Assembly: GCF_000421345.1 (NCBI RefSeq)
Contig: NZ_ATWV01000003.1
Location: 124,001-188,000 of the forward strand
DNA: 64,000 nucleotides
Reading direction: 5' to 3'
Source of the DNA: Treponema bryantii NK4A124
Lineage (GTDB): Bacteria > Spirochaetota > Spirochaetia > Treponematales > Treponemataceae
Shown here piece after piece: positions 1 to 8,472 of the stretch (position 1 is the stretch's first letter; each line of letters opens with the position of its first letter). The notes beneath the pieces are model-generated. The model saw only the letters and a program-made list of their open reading frames with translations. It was not told the origin of the DNA and ran no database searches. The position numbers and the translations under genes are program-made.

Positions 1-1
1 T

Positions 2-256
2 GTTATTCCACAGCATTCTCTTGATCATACCGACAAAGTAAAAAAGCTCAACTTTGATGTTTTCGTTGTTGGCGACGACTGGGCTGGAAAATATGACTAC
101 CTCAAGGAATTAGGAGTAGATGTAGTATACTTCCCTTACGGAGCTGGTGTAAGTTCAACAAACCTCAAGCAGCGCATCTACGAAAACTACGAACAGATGA
201 AGAAAAAAGCCGACAGCCACTTTTCAAATGATACTGATGTAAGGGATAAAAAATAA
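2..256 (+). CDS. TagD-like glycerol-3-phosphate cytidylyltransferase, C-terminal part
   Basis: An open frame enters from the left edge and ends at a TAA at 254-256, giving the last 84 residues of a protein. It contains VGDDWAGKYDYLKELGV followed by VVYFPYGAGVSSTNLKQRI. The GDDW segment and the closing SST-(K/N)-(I/L)-K segment are the typical end of TagD-type CTP:glycerol-3-phosphate cytidylyltransferases, small cytoplasmic enzymes that make CDP-glycerol. The N-terminal HxGH nucleotide-binding motif lies outside the window. The role fits the TagB/TagF-like polymerase gene at 11608. A related CDP-polyol or ethanolamine-phosphate cytidylyltransferase remains possible. The next gene starts 3 bases downstream. 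Confidence 0.75.
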   Translation, partial: VIPQHSLDHTDKVKKLNFDVFVVGDDWAGKYDYLKELGVDVVYFPYGAGVSSTNLKQRIYENYEQMKKKADSHFSNDTDVRDKK

Positions 257-259
257 ATC

Positions 260-1972
260 ATGAAAAAATTATTTTCCTATATCATTATTTTATTTTCTTT
301 ATCATTTTTTACATTTGGTCAGGAAGCCTTAAAAAGCACAGAAGAAGAATATTACGACTTTCTTTCTCTTTCCGGAATCGTAACTCCCCCTACTCTTGGC
401 TACAGAACACTAAGTGATTCTGTATGGGAGATTCCAGAAGATACATCGCACGTCTGGAAAAATAACAATCTGGGAACTACTAAAACTTTGTGGGAACCTG
501 AAACTCAGTTTGATAATTTTTTCTTCAAAGGAATTAATCAAAATTTAACTCTAAAATTCTATGGACCTGAATGGTACAACAGTTATAATACTCTTGCCCC
601 TTATGGACAAAATGACGGCGCTCTCTGGCAGGGCCGTGGTTATAATACTTCTATAAGTACCGGTGCACGTCTCGAAGCCTACGGATTTGAATTAACCTTA
701 AAACCAAACTTCAACTTTTCACAAAACAAAGATTTTGAACTGATGGATAATTCCCAGTATTACTCAAACAAATACGCGTATATCTGGGGCTATGGAGGAG
801 ACATTGGGGCTGATGCTCCTCAGCGTTTTGGTGACAAAGCTTTTACTGCCTTTGATTGGGGTGATTCAGAAATTCGCTGGAGCTGGCATTCATTCACAAT
901 CGGTTATGGAACTCAGAGTCCATGGATTGGTCCTGCATGGCTTAATTCTCTTTTACACTCAAACAACGCTCCAAGCTATCCAAAACTTGATTTTGGATTA
1001 AGAAAAACAAATGTAAGAATTCCTTTCCTTGACTGGAATCTTGGCGATATAGAAACACGCTTATGGGTTGGAAAAACAACAGAAAGTGATTTCTTTGATT
1101 CTAATGATGAGAATGACCATAATTATATTAGTGGATGGAGTTTTTATTATGCTCCTTCATTCCTGCCGGGACTTTCACTTGGCTTTACAAAAGTCTGTTT
1201 AATTAAAACTACCACAGATAATTATTTAAAATATTTTAATCCATTATACGACACTAATTATAACGAAGATCAGAAAATGTCCATCTCATTTAACTGGATA
1301 TTACCAAAAGCTGGTTTTGATTTTTATGGAGAATTAGGAATTGATGATTATATTGTAGGATATCATCATGACATGCCTCTCCTTAGTGCAATAAGAAATC
1401 CATTTCATACTATGACCTATACATTTGGATTTAAGAAGTCTGTAACAATATCAGAAAAAAAGAATCTTTATGGAGAACTTCTTTTTGAATGGAATAATAC
1501 AGAAATGTCTCAGGATTTCCAGTTTGAATGGCCTTATAACTTCGGTTTTCATCATAACATAACACAAGGTTATACAAATAAGGGACAATGGCTTGGTTCA
1601 GGTTACGGCTATGGTGGTAACAGTCAGATTCTTGAATTTAATATTATCTACCCTAAAGGTAATACTTTATTATTTATCTGGAGAAATAATCCTGATAACA
1701 ACTTTATTTATAAGCAGACTATAACAACTAGTTCCAGCGATGCAGAAGTATATCATCGCTACTATGTTGCATATAAAGCAAATTTTAATATTGGTATAAA
1801 TACAAATTATTTTGTAACAAAAGATTTATCAATCTTCTCCGGCCTTGTTTATAATATGATTATTAATCCATATTATAATCCTAAAAAGCCAAATGAAGAA
1901 GAAGAATACTATATGGATCCGGTTTTATATCATAATTTCCAGATCCAATTAAGGATAAAATATAGTATCTAA
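260..1972 (+). CDS. Wzi-like outer-membrane beta-barrel protein
   Basis: 570 residues. A signal peptide is seen at residues 1-20 (MKKLFSYIIILFSLSFFTFG, cleavage before Q-E). The rest is rich in aromatic and polar residues in short alternating stretches, as expected for an outer-membrane barrel. Around residue 235 the segment SNNAPSYPKLDFGLRKTNV resembles the conserved SNNAPGFPHLRL-type patch of capsule-assembly Wzi proteins. Wzi is an outer-membrane lectin that anchors capsule polysaccharide. It is somewhat longer than E. coli Wzi (about 480). The gene follows the TagD-like gene by 3 bases, so it is probably co-transcribed with a glycopolymer precursor gene. Assignment to the Wzi superfamily is by pattern; the ligand is unknown. 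Confidence 0.6.
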   Translation: MKKLFSYIIILFSLSFFTFGQEALKSTEEEYYDFLSLSGIVTPPTLGYRTLSDSVWEIPEDTSHVWKNNNLGTTKTLWEPETQFDNFFFKGINQNLTLKFYGPEWYNSYNTLAPYGQNDGALWQGRGYNTSISTGARLEAYGFELTLKPNFNFSQNKDFELMDNSQYYSNKYAYIWGYGGDIGADAPQRFGDKAFTAFDWGDSEIRWSWHSFTIGYGTQSPWIGPAWLNSLLHSNNAPSYPKLDFGLRKTNVRIPFLDWNLGDIETRLWVGKTTESDFFDSNDENDHNYISGWSFYYAPSFLPGLSLGFTKVCLIKTTTDNYLKYFNPLYDTNYNEDQKMSISFNWILPKAGFDFYGELGIDDYIVGYHHDMPLLSAIRNPFHTMTYTFGFKKSVTISEKKNLYGELLFEWNNTEMSQDFQFEWPYNFGFHHNITQGYTNKGQWLGSGYGYGGNSQILEFNIIYPKGNTLLFIWRNNPDNNFIYKQTITTSSSDAEVYHRYYVAYKANFNIGINTNYFVTKDLSIFSGLVYNMIINPYYNPKKPNEEEEYYMDPVLYHNFQIQLRIKYSI

Positions 1973-1994
1973 AGATACGATTATCAAAACATTT

Positions 1995-2420
1995 TTATTC
2001 TAACATATCAACACGTACTTTGTGTTTACCGCCCACAAAGGGGTTAGATAAAAATGTTTTTGTAATTTCTCTTGCAGTAACAAAACCAATGATTTGAGCT
2101 CCCATACAAAGAACATTTGCATCGTTATGTTGTCTTGTCAGTTCTGCAGATTTTATATCTGAGCATAAAGCAGCTCTAATTCCTTTTATTTTATTAGCCG
2201 CAATACTCATTCCAATTCCGGTTCCACAGAAGAGAATTCCATAATCAACTTCTTTATTTAATACTTTATTACAAACTGCTTTTGCATATACAGGATAATC
2301 AACAGCATCTGCAGTATATGTGCCGGCATCATCAACTTCGTAATTATTTTGAATAAGCCATTCCTTTAATTTTTCCTTATATTCAAAACCTGCATGATCG
2401 CAACCAATTGCTATTTTCAT
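1995..2420 (-). CDS. rpiB: ribose-5-phosphate isomerase B
   Basis: 141 residues, the usual length for RpiB, a cytoplasmic isomerase interconverting ribose-5-phosphate and ribulose-5-phosphate. It starts MKIAIGCDHAGFEYKEKL with the phosphate-binding CDHAG segment. It contains GILFCGTGIGMSIAANKIKG, with the active-site Cys and the GTGIGMSIAANK signature, and RQHNDANVLCMGAQIIG near residue 100, all strongly conserved in RpiB. The start ATG overlaps the TGA of the cytidylyltransferase gene in an ATGA arrangement, so the two are translationally coupled. This context suggests it supplies or modifies a sugar phosphate for nucleotide activation, not only central metabolism. A related RpiB/LacAB-type isomerase acting on another sugar phosphate cannot be excluded. 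Confidence 0.9.
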   Translation of the reverse strand: MKIAIGCDHAGFEYKEKLKEWLIQNNYEVDDAGTYTADAVDYPVYAKAVCNKVLNKEVDYGILFCGTGIGMSIAANKIKGIRAALCSDIKSAELTRQHNDANVLCMGAQIIGFVTAREITKTFLSNPFVGGKHKVRVDMLE

Positions 2421-3130
2421 GAATATAATTCCTCCTCAGAAAAATGCATTAAAGCTTTACATAAAGGAATATCTTCCTTTCTGGTGATTTTGATGTTATT
2501 CGGGAAGCCTTTAGAAAAATAAACAGTCTGACCATAATAAATCAGTACTAAATCTGCATATACAAAATCATGTTTATTTTCTTTTTCTGCCATTTCATAT
2601 AATTTCAAAATTGATGAATAGTTGTAAGCCTGAGGAGTCTGTATTCTCATTATTGAACTTCTATCAAGCTGCTTATCGCCGCATTTTCCGTCATCAGTAT
2701 AGATAACAGTCTCATAACAAGGGATAGCCAGAGATGCATTACCCTTTTCATGTGCAACTTCAAGCATATTGTTAATTGCAGCCTGAGGTAATATTGGTCT
2801 GGCAGCATCATGAATAATTACAAAATCATCAGCTGAAAGTTTTGAACGCAGAGAAAAAATACCGTTTCGGGTTGAATCATGTCCAGTTTCTCCACCTTCA
2901 ATAATTTCCGTTACCTTCTCGATTTTATATTCAATTAACATTTCTTTAAGATATTCAATCCATTCTTTTACACAAACGATTGTTATTCCTGTAATTTGTG
3001 GATTTCTTTCGAAATTTTCAAGTGTATGAACTATAACCGGTTTATCATTTAGTGAAAGAAACTGTTTGGGCATTGGTCCACCAACTCGTGAACCAATACC
3101 TCCGGCAAGAATAATTACATGGTTCTTCAT
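2417..3130 (-). CDS. TarI/IspD-family cytidylyltransferase
   Basis: 237 residues from the ATG at 3130. A TTG one codon upstream is less likely. The N-terminus IILAGGIGSRVGGPMPKQFL is the CTP-binding loop of the IspD/TarI family. IHDAARPILP (about residue 107) and RIQTPQAYNYSSIL (about residue 163) are further family motifs. The PMPKQFLSLNDKPVIVHTL version is closer to ribitol-5-phosphate cytidylyltransferases (TarI) than to housekeeping IspD, and no ispF is adjacent. I infer that it makes CDP-ribitol or a similar CDP-polyol for cell-surface polymer. It lies between an aminotransferase gene (5-base gap) and rpiB (4-base overlap). IspD function in isoprenoid synthesis is the main alternative; ispG is present at 21855 but in a separate unit. 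Confidence 0.8.
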   Translation of the reverse strand: MKNHVIILAGGIGSRVGGPMPKQFLSLNDKPVIVHTLENFERNPQITGITIVCVKEWIEYLKEMLIEYKIEKVTEIIEGGETGHDSTRNGIFSLRSKLSADDFVIIHDAARPILPQAAINNMLEVAHEKGNASLAIPCYETVIYTDDGKCGDKQLDRSSIMRIQTPQAYNYSSILKLYEMAEKENKHDFVYADLVLIYYGQTVYFSKGFPNNIKITRKEDIPLCKALMHFSEEELYS

Positions 3131-3135
3131 CAATT

Positions 3136-4197
3136 TTATTCCTTTACATCAATTACTTTTAATGCATCCATGAAAATTTTCATATATTTTTTATCCCAGA
3201 TTGTTACACGAAGGAAGCCTGCACTGTCACCTTTTCCGCAGAATATCAGGATATTATGTTTTTTCAATTCCTCGGTAATTACTTCTGGTGTTTTGTATTT
3301 TGGTCTGATACAGATAAAACATCCTTCTGTTGGAATGTATGAATATTCTTCTTTATCAAGTGCATTCAAGAGATATTCTTTTCCTCCCTTAAAGGTTGCC
3401 TGTAAATCAGAATAGAGTCTATCAAAGTTATCTACGATTGTCTCACCAAAAGCAAGAGCAACATTGTTTACTGTATAATGAGGCTTATAATTCTTTATAT
3501 ATTGAACATTTTCTTTTGTAGAAATTACAGCTCCCATTCTAAGACCTGGTATAGAAAGGAATTTAGAGAAAGTTCTAAGTATTACAACATTATCGTATTT
3601 TTTAAGTAAATCTAATGATCCTTTTTCATAGAAATAATGATATGCTTCATCAATAATTACAACAGCATCTACAGACTTTGCTTTTTCAACAACTCTCACA
3701 ATATCTGCTTGTTCATAAACATTACCAATAGGCATGCTTGGATTTACCAAAGAAACTAAACCGGTTTGATTATCAATCTTATCAATGAGCTTATTAATAT
3801 CAAAAGTAAAATCATCTTCATAATGAATAAACTCTGTTTCCATCTGCTGCATATCTGCATATACTTTATACATTCCAAAGGTTGGTGTTACACACAAAAG
3901 CTTTTTACCTGGTTCACCAAAAACTTTTAATGCATATCCCATTGCTACTACAGAACCGTCTGTGAGAGTAACATTTTCATATTCAAGTCCAAGTAATTTT
4001 GCATATTTTGTAGTAAAACGAATTTCTTCTGGATATAAAGAAAGATAGGAAGGTGTAATTTTTTTCATTGCTTTCTTAAAAAGCCATTTTGGTAATCCGT
4101 CTGGATTTTCATTTTGATCAAGGCGGATATACGAACCTCTATCTTCTGGCTGATTTGTTCTTAAAAAATCTTTAATTATAGGATTTACATAATACAT
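3136..4197 (-). CDS. HisC-like PLP-dependent aminotransferase
   Basis: 353 residues from the ATG at 4197, preceded by a GGAAG ribosome-binding site. An upstream in-frame start at 4260 would add 21 residues outside the conserved fold. This is a fold-type I aminotransferase of the histidinol-phosphate aminotransferase family: RLDQNENPDGLP at the N-terminus, DEAYHYF (aspartate to the PLP ring nitrogen), and ILRTFSKFLSIPGLRMG with the Schiff-base lysine and the family SKxxxxPGLRxG pattern. The usual NPNNPTG appears as NPSMPIG, a non-standard form. No other histidine-synthesis gene is present. Its partners are a CDP-activating enzyme and RpiB, so the substrate may be a phosphorylated intermediate of a surface-polymer substituent. 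CobD-like decarboxylase activity is an alternative. Confidence 0.8.
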   Translation of the reverse strand: MYYVNPIIKDFLRTNQPEDRGSYIRLDQNENPDGLPKWLFKKAMKKITPSYLSLYPEEIRFTTKYAKLLGLEYENVTLTDGSVVAMGYALKVFGEPGKKLLCVTPTFGMYKVYADMQQMETEFIHYEDDFTFDINKLIDKIDNQTGLVSLVNPSMPIGNVYEQADIVRVVEKAKSVDAVVIIDEAYHYFYEKGSLDLLKKYDNVVILRTFSKFLSIPGLRMGAVISTKENVQYIKNYKPHYTVNNVALAFGETIVDNFDRLYSDLQATFKGGKEYLLNALDKEEYSYIPTEGCFICIRPKYKTPEVITEELKKHNILIFCGKGDSAGFLRVTIWDKKYMKIFMDALKVIDVKE

Positions 4198-4298
4198 AAT
4201 AACTTCCAAATAAATTTTATAGTATATTAAATTATAACATAAATACTTTATGGACAGCAATAACCAGAATTATACCTTTTATTTTAAAGAATTTTTTT

Positions 4299-4319
4299 AT
4301 GAATTGTTTTACAATTCAT
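4299..4319. promoter_or_regulatory. perfect 9-bp palindrome, candidate operator
   Basis: ATGAATTGT, three T, then ACAATTCAT: a perfect inverted repeat with 9-base arms. It overlaps the proposed -35 element of the promoter for the licD gene at 4363, so it could be a repressor-binding site. A short hairpin is the alternative. The binding protein is unknown. Confidence 0.45.
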
Positions 4320-4332
4320 TATATGTTATTAT
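4304..4332 (+). promoter_or_regulatory. promoter for licD operon
   Basis: TTGTTT, a 17-base spacer and TATTAT match a sigma70-type promoter for the plus-strand genes that begin at 4363. The expected transcription start is near 4340, leaving a leader with a GGGGG ribosome-binding site before the ATG. Confidence 0.5.
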
Positions 4333-4362
4333 GAAACAAGCAGCATAGTAATTGGGGGCTAT

Positions 4363-5346
4363 ATGAATTTATATATTGTTAAAAAAGCATTTAGAAAGAT
4401 ATTTCGTCCATTATATAAAATTCTAACCAGTAAGAAGATTCTTAAAGCCGAAAATGAAGAATTAAAATATCAATTAAACTATCTTAAAAATCATATAAAT
4501 CCAGACAATATTAAACCTGCTACTGGCATTTTACGTGAATATCAGTTAGCAGAATTAAAATTTCTTGATGAAGTTATGAAGCTTCTGAAACAATATAACA
4601 TTACCCCATTTTTTGATGGCGGTTGTCTCTTAGGTTATTGCAGACATAAAGGCTTTGTTCCTTGGGATGATGATATTGATCTAGGACTTATGAGACAAGA
4701 TTTCGACAGACTCCTTAAAATTATGAAAAATGAAATGCTTTTCTTTGAGATGAATAGTCTTACAGATTTGAAACATCCATTTTCATCAATATATGATAAA
4801 ATTATTACAGAAAATCCTGGTAAAATTGCTGTAGTACTTTCAACAACTTGTATTCACATTTTTAAAGGAACATCCTTAAAAGATGCTGTAAATGTAGAAA
4901 TCTTTCCATATGACTATGTTAGGGAATCTGTAACAGAAGAAGAATATTATAACTATAAAGAAAAATCTAAAAAGAAAATACAAAAATTAAAAAATTTTGG
5001 TCTTAAAAAAATATTTGATTTTTATGAGCAGGAATTGAATGCAGAAAATTCAGTCTTCAGCAAAGAAAAAACTAATAAAATAACTGATGGTCTAGGAAAT
5101 TTTGCATTTATTGAATACAAATTCCGAGGCTTTCTCAAATATGATGAACTCTTCCCTCTCAAAGAAACAAAGTTTGAAGGGGTTAATATTTATGTACCAA
5201 ATAACCCGGAAAGAGCCCTTCAGTGTATTTATGGTGATTATATGAGACTTCCTAATGATATAGGAATTGCTCACTCAATTGAAGATATCAATGCTTATCT
5301 TAAAGATAAAGGCCAGGATATTATTGATTACCGGGAAAAGTTTTAA
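4363..5346 (+). CDS. LicD family phosphotransferase (first copy)
   Basis: 327 residues; ATG preceded by GGGGG. Residues 1-55 are a basic segment and a short coiled coil (KAENEELKYQLNYLKNH). The LicD core follows, with FFDGGCLLGYCRHKGFVPWD and then DDIDLGLM at about residues 85-111. These contain the Asp residues that bind metal in this nucleotidyltransferase-fold family. LicD proteins transfer phosphocholine, or in eukaryotic FKTN/FKRP relatives ribitol-phosphate, from a CDP-activated donor onto glycans. The neighbouring divergent genes include a TarI-like CDP-polyol synthase, making a CDP-polyol donor plausible. A second LicD gene is at 10725; the two are not close duplicates. The acceptor glycan is unknown. 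Confidence 0.85.
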   Translation: MNLYIVKKAFRKIFRPLYKILTSKKILKAENEELKYQLNYLKNHINPDNIKPATGILREYQLAELKFLDEVMKLLKQYNITPFFDGGCLLGYCRHKGFVPWDDDIDLGLMRQDFDRLLKIMKNEMLFFEMNSLTDLKHPFSSIYDKIITENPGKIAVVLSTTCIHIFKGTSLKDAVNVEIFPYDYVRESVTEEEYYNYKEKSKKKIQKLKNFGLKKIFDFYEQELNAENSVFSKEKTNKITDGLGNFAFIEYKFRGFLKYDELFPLKETKFEGVNIYVPNNPERALQCIYGDYMRLPNDIGIAHSIEDINAYLKDKGQDIIDYREKF

Positions 5347-5349
5347 ATT

Positions 5350-6924
5350 ATGACAGAATTAAATAGACCATTACCAATTGGTATTCAGGATTTTGAGAAA
5401 CTTCGCACAGAAAAATATATTTATGTAGATAAAACTGATTACATTTATAATCTCGCACAGGAAAAACGTCCATTCTTTATTAGCCGTCCTCGTCGCTTTG
5501 GTAAAAGTCTTTTAATTTCTACTTTTGAGGCTTATTTTAAGGGAAAAAAAGAATTATTCCATGATCTAAAAATTGAAAAACTAGAAAAAGACTGGATTTC
5601 TTATCCAATTATTAAAATTGGTTTTGCTTCAAATAATTATTCTTCATCTCAAAAACTTCTTGAAAAATTAAATACATTACTTTCTGAATATGAATCTGAG
5701 TTTAATATAAATAAACAAAGCGAAGATCCTTCTGAACGTTTATACAGGCTTATAAAAGAAATATATAAAGACACAGGTAAACAGGTTGTAATTCTTATTG
5801 ATGAATATGATAAACCAATTCTTGATGCTTTATTTACACCATCAGAAAATAAAAATCGTGAAATATTACAAGGTTTTTATGGACCTTTAAAAGAACTTGA
5901 TCATTATATACGCTTTATTTTTATTACAGGAATTACCAAAATTGCCCACATCAATATTTTTAGTGGTCTTAATCAGCTCGATGATATTACCATGAATGAA
6001 AAATATGCATATATCTGTGGACTTACAGAAGACGAACTTAAGAATAATTTCACACCAGAAATTACATTATTAGGAGAAAGAAGAAACTTATCCATAAATG
6101 ACACACTTGAAAAACTAAAAGAAATGTATGATGGTTATCATTTTTGTCCAGATACCGAAGGACTTTATAATCCTTTTAGTTTACTTAAAGCTTTTGACGA
6201 AAAGAAATTTGGGTCCTATTGGTTTGAGACAGGTACGCCAAGTGTACTTCTTAAAGTTTTAGAAAAAAATCCTTTTGATTTTTATTCACTTGTTAATGAA
6301 ACAAAAATTTATGAATCAATTTTTACAAATTATGATCCAGAAACTAATACTCTGCTTCCAGTAATATATCAAAGTGGCTATCTTACAATTAAATCCTATA
6401 ACGAAGAATCAAATCTATATACATTAAAAATTCCTAACAAAGAAGTTGAAAATGGCTTATTTAATATCATTATTCCACGCTTTACACCAATAACAGAAAA
6501 TGAACTGGGAATTACAATTGACAAATTAAAAACATCACTTGCAGAGAATAATATTGAAATGATGATGAATATAATTAAAACCGCAATTTCTGACATTCCT
6601 ACAATTATGAAAAAGAATTCCTGTGAAAATTATTATGAATCAATTATGCATGTTCTTTTTAGATTAACAGGATATTACACAATTTCTGAATTACAGTCTA
6701 TAAATGGCAGAAGTGATATTGTTGTTAGTACCGCAACATCAAACTTTATATTTGAACTTAAACTTGATATTCCTGATGTACAAAAAGCAATAACACAAGC
6801 TATTCAGCAAATTCAGGAAAAAGAATATACAACACGTTATAATTTGAGCAATAAACAATTGTATAAAATTGTAGTAATCTTTTCATCAAAAGGAAAAGGT
6901 TTACTAACCTGGAAAACTTTTTAA
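5350..6924 (+). CDS. AAA-ATPase-like / PD-(D/E)XK nuclease-like protein
   Basis: 524 residues, starting 3 bases after the licD stop. The N-terminus PLPIGIQDFEKLRTEKYIYV and SRPRRFGKSLLIST (P-loop at residues 46-54) identify the AAA-ATPase_like family (Pfam PF09820 type). ILIDEYDKPILDA (about residues 149-160) is the Walker B segment. The C-terminal part has GRSDIVV and FIFELKLD (about residues 458-478), the core of the PD-(D/E)XK nuclease-like domain typically fused to this ATPase. These proteins occur in many copies in Bacteroidetes, Clostridia and treponemes; their cellular role is not established. It separates licD from the flippase gene in an otherwise glycan-related run, so it may be a recently inserted passenger. 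Confidence 0.85.
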   Translation: MTELNRPLPIGIQDFEKLRTEKYIYVDKTDYIYNLAQEKRPFFISRPRRFGKSLLISTFEAYFKGKKELFHDLKIEKLEKDWISYPIIKIGFASNNYSSSQKLLEKLNTLLSEYESEFNINKQSEDPSERLYRLIKEIYKDTGKQVVILIDEYDKPILDALFTPSENKNREILQGFYGPLKELDHYIRFIFITGITKIAHINIFSGLNQLDDITMNEKYAYICGLTEDELKNNFTPEITLLGERRNLSINDTLEKLKEMYDGYHFCPDTEGLYNPFSLLKAFDEKKFGSYWFETGTPSVLLKVLEKNPFDFYSLVNETKIYESIFTNYDPETNTLLPVIYQSGYLTIKSYNEESNLYTLKIPNKEVENGLFNIIIPRFTPITENELGITIDKLKTSLAENNIEMMMNIIKTAISDIPTIMKKNSCENYYESIMHVLFRLTGYYTISELQSINGRSDIVVSTATSNFIFELKLDIPDVQKAITQAIQQIQEKEYTTRYNLSNKQLYKIVVIFSSKGKGLLTWKTF

Positions 6925-6931
6925 TAATACT

Positions 6932-8395
6932 ATGGCAAAAGAAAAGTCTGTAAAAATAAATGCAATGTACTCTTTTATGAGAGCTGCATTAAAATTAATA
7001 TTTCCTCTTATTACTTTTCCATATGCTTCAAGAATTTTGTCTCCAGAAGGAATTGGTCAGGTTAATTTTTCAAATTCAATAGTATCATATTTCAATCTAT
7101 TTGCCCTTTTAGGAATTGAAACCTATGCAGAAAGAGAAACTGCCCGCATAAAAGATGATAAAATTGCACTCTCTAAATTTGTCAAAGAAATGCTTATTAT
7201 AAACTTGATTTCTATGCTATTTGCATATTCAATGTTTTTTATTACCATATTATTTGTTCCTAAATTTCAGGCCTACAGAACAATACTTCTTATATGTAGT
7301 ACTAAAATTCTTTTTAATGTAATTGGAATAAACTGGTTTTTTTATGGTATAGAAGAGTTTAAATACACAACAATAAGATCCTTTTTTGTTCAGTGTGCAG
7401 CAATTGCTTTTCTCTTTATTTCCGTACATTCAAAAGAAGATGTTTGGCTCTATGCTATTTATGGAGTAATTTTAAGTACAGGTTATGATATTTGTAATAT
7501 AATTTATGCTCGTCATTTTATTGATTTACGTGTAAAAGTTAAACTGGAAATTAAAAAACATATAAAATATATATTTACTTTTTTTGGAATGACTCTGGTA
7601 ACAAGTATATATGAAATGCTTGATACAACAATGATTGGCATTCTTTCAAATGACGAACAAACTGGGTATTATGCTGCAGGAATAAAGATTAATAATATTG
7701 TGCTTGGTTTACTTTCTGCTGTAACTGCAGTAATACTACCTCGCCTTTCATATTACAAAGGAAATGGTGAATCCGAAAAATTTGAAAAACTTAAAGATTC
7801 TATAATTGAAATTATCATTCTTCTTTCGATTCCATTAACATTTGGTTTTATTGCTCTGTCAAGACCTATTATCCTTTTAGTTTGTGGCGAATTATATGAG
7901 CCGGCAATTCCTATAATGCAGATTATTTCTCCAGTCATTTTTTTTATTTCAATTTCAAATTTGGCAGGGGCTAAATTATTACCTGCCATGAATAAGGAAA
8001 AAGTTTCATTAGCATCTTATATTGCTGGTGCTGTTGTAAATGTAACCTCAAATCTTATATTTATTCCTCGTTTTAATGCGATGGGAGCTGCTCTTGGAAC
8101 TATTCTTGCAGAATCAACTGTTATGCTTGTACAAGTAATATTTTTACGAAAAGATTTCTTCCGTAAAACTATAATCATCAATTTTCTGCATTCTTTAATA
8201 GCATCTTCTATCATGTTTATTACAATTATATTTGTTCTTAAAATTATACATGGCACAATTCTTCAATGTATAACAGGTTTTATTTCAGGTTCTTTAATAT
8301 ATTTACTTGTACTTTTACTTTTCAGAAATAAAACTATTCTTAAATATTTGCAATTATTTAGTAAATTATTCAATAAATTTATAAAAAAAGAATAA
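6932..8395 (+). CDS. Wzx-type polysaccharide flippase
   Basis: 487 residues with about 12-14 hydrophobic segments along the whole length and little else, the pattern of the MATE/MOP-superfamily oligosaccharide flippases. The N-terminus MYSFMRAALKLIFPLITFPY followed by ASRILSPEGIGQVNFSNSIV is the classic Wzx/RfbX opening. It would move undecaprenyl-pyrophosphate-linked repeat units to the periplasmic face of the inner membrane. No Wzy polymerase is recognised in the window, so polymerisation may be by a gene elsewhere or by the TagF-like enzyme. It starts 7 bases after the preceding gene, without a clear ribosome-binding site. Base composition is very AT-rich (about 22% GC in 7561-7620). Confidence 0.88.
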   Translation: MAKEKSVKINAMYSFMRAALKLIFPLITFPYASRILSPEGIGQVNFSNSIVSYFNLFALLGIETYAERETARIKDDKIALSKFVKEMLIINLISMLFAYSMFFITILFVPKFQAYRTILLICSTKILFNVIGINWFFYGIEEFKYTTIRSFFVQCAAIAFLFISVHSKEDVWLYAIYGVILSTGYDICNIIYARHFIDLRVKVKLEIKKHIKYIFTFFGMTLVTSIYEMLDTTMIGILSNDEQTGYYAAGIKINNIVLGLLSAVTAVILPRLSYYKGNGESEKFEKLKDSIIEIIILLSIPLTFGFIALSRPIILLVCGELYEPAIPIMQIISPVIFFISISNLAGAKLLPAMNKEKVSLASYIAGAVVNVTSNLIFIPRFNAMGAALGTILAESTVMLVQVIFLRKDFFRKTIIINFLHSLIASSIMFITIIFVLKIIHGTILQCITGFISGSLIYLLVLLLFRNKTILKYLQLFSKLFNKFIKKE

Positions 8396-8407
8396 TAATG
8401 TATTTAT

Positions 8408-8435
8408 CTTGTATTTAATATATACATATTATAAA
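8408..8435 (+). promoter_or_regulatory. candidate promoter for FemAB-like genes
   Basis: CTTGTA, a 16-base spacer and TATAAA lie in the 77-base gap before the gene at 8473, whose ATG has a GGAG site 7 bases upstream. The same CTTGTA-N16-TATAAA layout is seen before the gene at 10725. Confidence 0.4.
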
Positions 8436-8472
8436 ATAAATCAGCATTTGAATAATTTATTGGAGTTTTAGC

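Noticed and set aside
4198-4260. 21-codon N-terminal extension of the HisC-like gene
   Set aside because: GGAAG lies just before the ATG at 4197, where family homology begins; the extension is AT-rich leader.
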